This document shows, piece after piece, positions 14,764 through 15,478 of a DNA stretch of 15,478 bases. Within the stretch, counting starts at the first letter, position 1. Each line of letters starts with the position of its first letter. The notes beneath the pieces were generated by a model. The model was not told where the DNA came from. It saw nothing but the letters and a program-made list of their open reading frames with translations, and did not search any database. This DNA comes from Chloroflexota bacterium (lineage in GTDB: Bacteria; Chloroflexota; UBA6077), in NCBI GenBank assembly GCA_021845945.1, contig JAJZRD010000070.1, forward strand, positions 1 through 15,478, written 5' to 3'. A program made the position numbers and the translations under genes.

Positions 14764-15478
14764 CGGTCCATCCTTCTATCTAGTTCCTCTCGCACCGCTC
14801 GGGCCAACTCCTCCAGGGTCACCGGCTTCCGCAGGTATCCTCCAGCCCCCAGCCGCTGGGCCTCTCGCACCCGATCCGACTCGGCAAACCCGGATACCAC
14901 GATGGCCGGCTGCCCGGGCCGAAGCTCGAGAGCCCGCTGGTAGGTCTCGGCACCATCCATGCCCCCCGGCATGATCATGTCCAGGATCAACAGCTCCACA
15001 TGGTAGTTCTGAAGGTAATCCAGCGCCTCCTCACCGCTCGCCACCGCCTCCACCTGATACCCCAGCGTCTGCAGCAGCTCCCGCGCTACCTCCCGCTGCA
15101 GCCGGTCGTCGTCCACCACCAGCACCATCTCGCTCCCACCCTGCAGCCCCTGGATCCCCTTCTCCTTCAACTCCTCCCGAGACACCGGCAGGTACACGCT
15201 GAAAGTGGTCCCCTTGCCCACCTCGCTCTCCAGGTCCAGGTGGCCCCGGTGGTCCTCCACGATCGCCTGCACCACGCTGAGACCCAACCCGCAGCCCCTC
15301 CGGTTCGCCCTGCTCTTGGTGGTGAAAAAGGCGTCGAAGATCCTGTCTCGGATCTCCGGTGCTATCCCGCTCCCCGTGTCGCCGACGCTCAACCGCACGT
15401 ACTCGCCCAACTCCACCCGATTGTAGTGGCCGAAGGGCCGGTCCACGTACAGGTTCTCCGTCCTGACCGTCAGGGTGC
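14760..15478 (-). CDS. Hybrid sensor histidine kinase with C-terminal receiver domain (5' part beyond the window)
   Basis: The reading frame is open to the right edge, so only the last 239 or so codons are visible. A GTG at 15446 is not the true start, because conserved kinase sequence (TLTVRTENLYVDRPF) continues upstream of it. First comes the end of the HATPase domain: SVGDTGSGIAPEIRDRIFDAFFTTK, GCGLGLSVVQAIVEDHRG and GKGTTFSVYLP. After a short linker comes a complete receiver: VLVVDDD, phospho-acceptor aspartate in LLILDMIMPGG, IVVSGFAES and YLRKPVTLEEL. No DNA-binding domain follows, so output is via phosphotransfer or protein contact. Its stop overlaps the start of the enolase-superfamily gene by four bases. 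The stimulus-sensing part lies outside the window. Confidence 0.92.
   Translation of the reverse strand, partial: TLTVRTENLYVDRPFGHYNRVELGEYVRLSVGDTGSGIAPEIRDRIFDAFFTTKSRANRRGCGLGLSVVQAIVEDHRGHLDLESEVGKGTTFSVYLPVSREELKEKGIQGLQGGSEMVLVVDDDRLQREVARELLQTLGYQVEAVASGEEALDYLQNYHVELLILDMIMPGGMDGAETYQRALELRPGQPAIVVSGFAESDRVREAQRLGAGGYLRKPVTLEELARAVREELDRRMDR

Noticed and set aside
15441..15446. GTG at 15446 as the start of the kinase/receiver gene
   Set aside because: Conserved kinase sequence (TLTVRTENLYV) continues in frame upstream to the window edge, so the gene is truncated by the window rather than starting here.

Overview
The window is GC-rich (roughly two thirds G+C by eye) and bacterial. 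The mix of a family-5 peptide-type ABC importer with a Tat-type lipoprotein signal, LuxR-type two-component genes, TreZ plus a bacterial glycogen debranching enzyme, and 7-bp-periodic intergenic arrays resembles Chloroflexota and related thermophile-rich lineages. That assignment is an inference from style; no rRNA or marker gene is present.

Left block, plus strand (about 72-7109): six genes in one direction. They are a class III PLP aminotransferase, a class I glutamine-amidotransferase-type gamma-glutamyl hydrolase (PuuD-like; its GTG start shares a base with the preceding stop), two DppB/DppC-type permeases, a family-5 substrate-binding lipoprotein and an ornithine cyclodeaminase/mu-crystallin family protein. 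Together they look like an uptake and breakdown unit for an amine, amino acid or gamma-glutamyl/peptide compound. No importer ATPase gene is in the window. Two intercistronic hairpins lie around the permease and binding-protein genes, and a near-perfect 39-bp palindrome closes the block against the convergent genes on its right.

Middle block, minus strand (about 7289-9468): an apparently intact NarL/LuxR response regulator preceded by what looks like its own sensor kinase in pieces. The C-terminal ATPase part overlaps the regulator start, and the N-terminal membrane/sensor part lies in another frame. The stretch between them, including the phospho-acceptor histidine helix, is missing. Upstream are a heptamer-periodic repeat array and a 74-residue membrane protein.

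Right block, minus strand (9631-15478, cut by the window edge): the 3' end of a hybrid histidine kinase/receiver gene overlaps by 4 bases (ATGA) an enolase-superfamily (mandelate racemase type) enzyme. This is followed by malto-oligosyltrehalose trehalohydrolase (TreZ) and a glycogen debranching amylo-alpha-1,6-glucosidase. The last two fit one route: debranching releases linear glucans, and TreZ frees trehalose from their maltooligosyl-trehalose form. TreY, which must act before TreZ, is not in the window. A second heptamer array sits between these two genes and encodes the C-terminal tail of TreZ.

I saw no tRNA, rRNA, CRISPR array, insertion sequence or prophage gene. The most unusual items are the two 7-bp-periodic, partly inverted arrays, the broken kinase beside an intact regulator, and the translational coupling of a signalling kinase to a metabolic enzyme.
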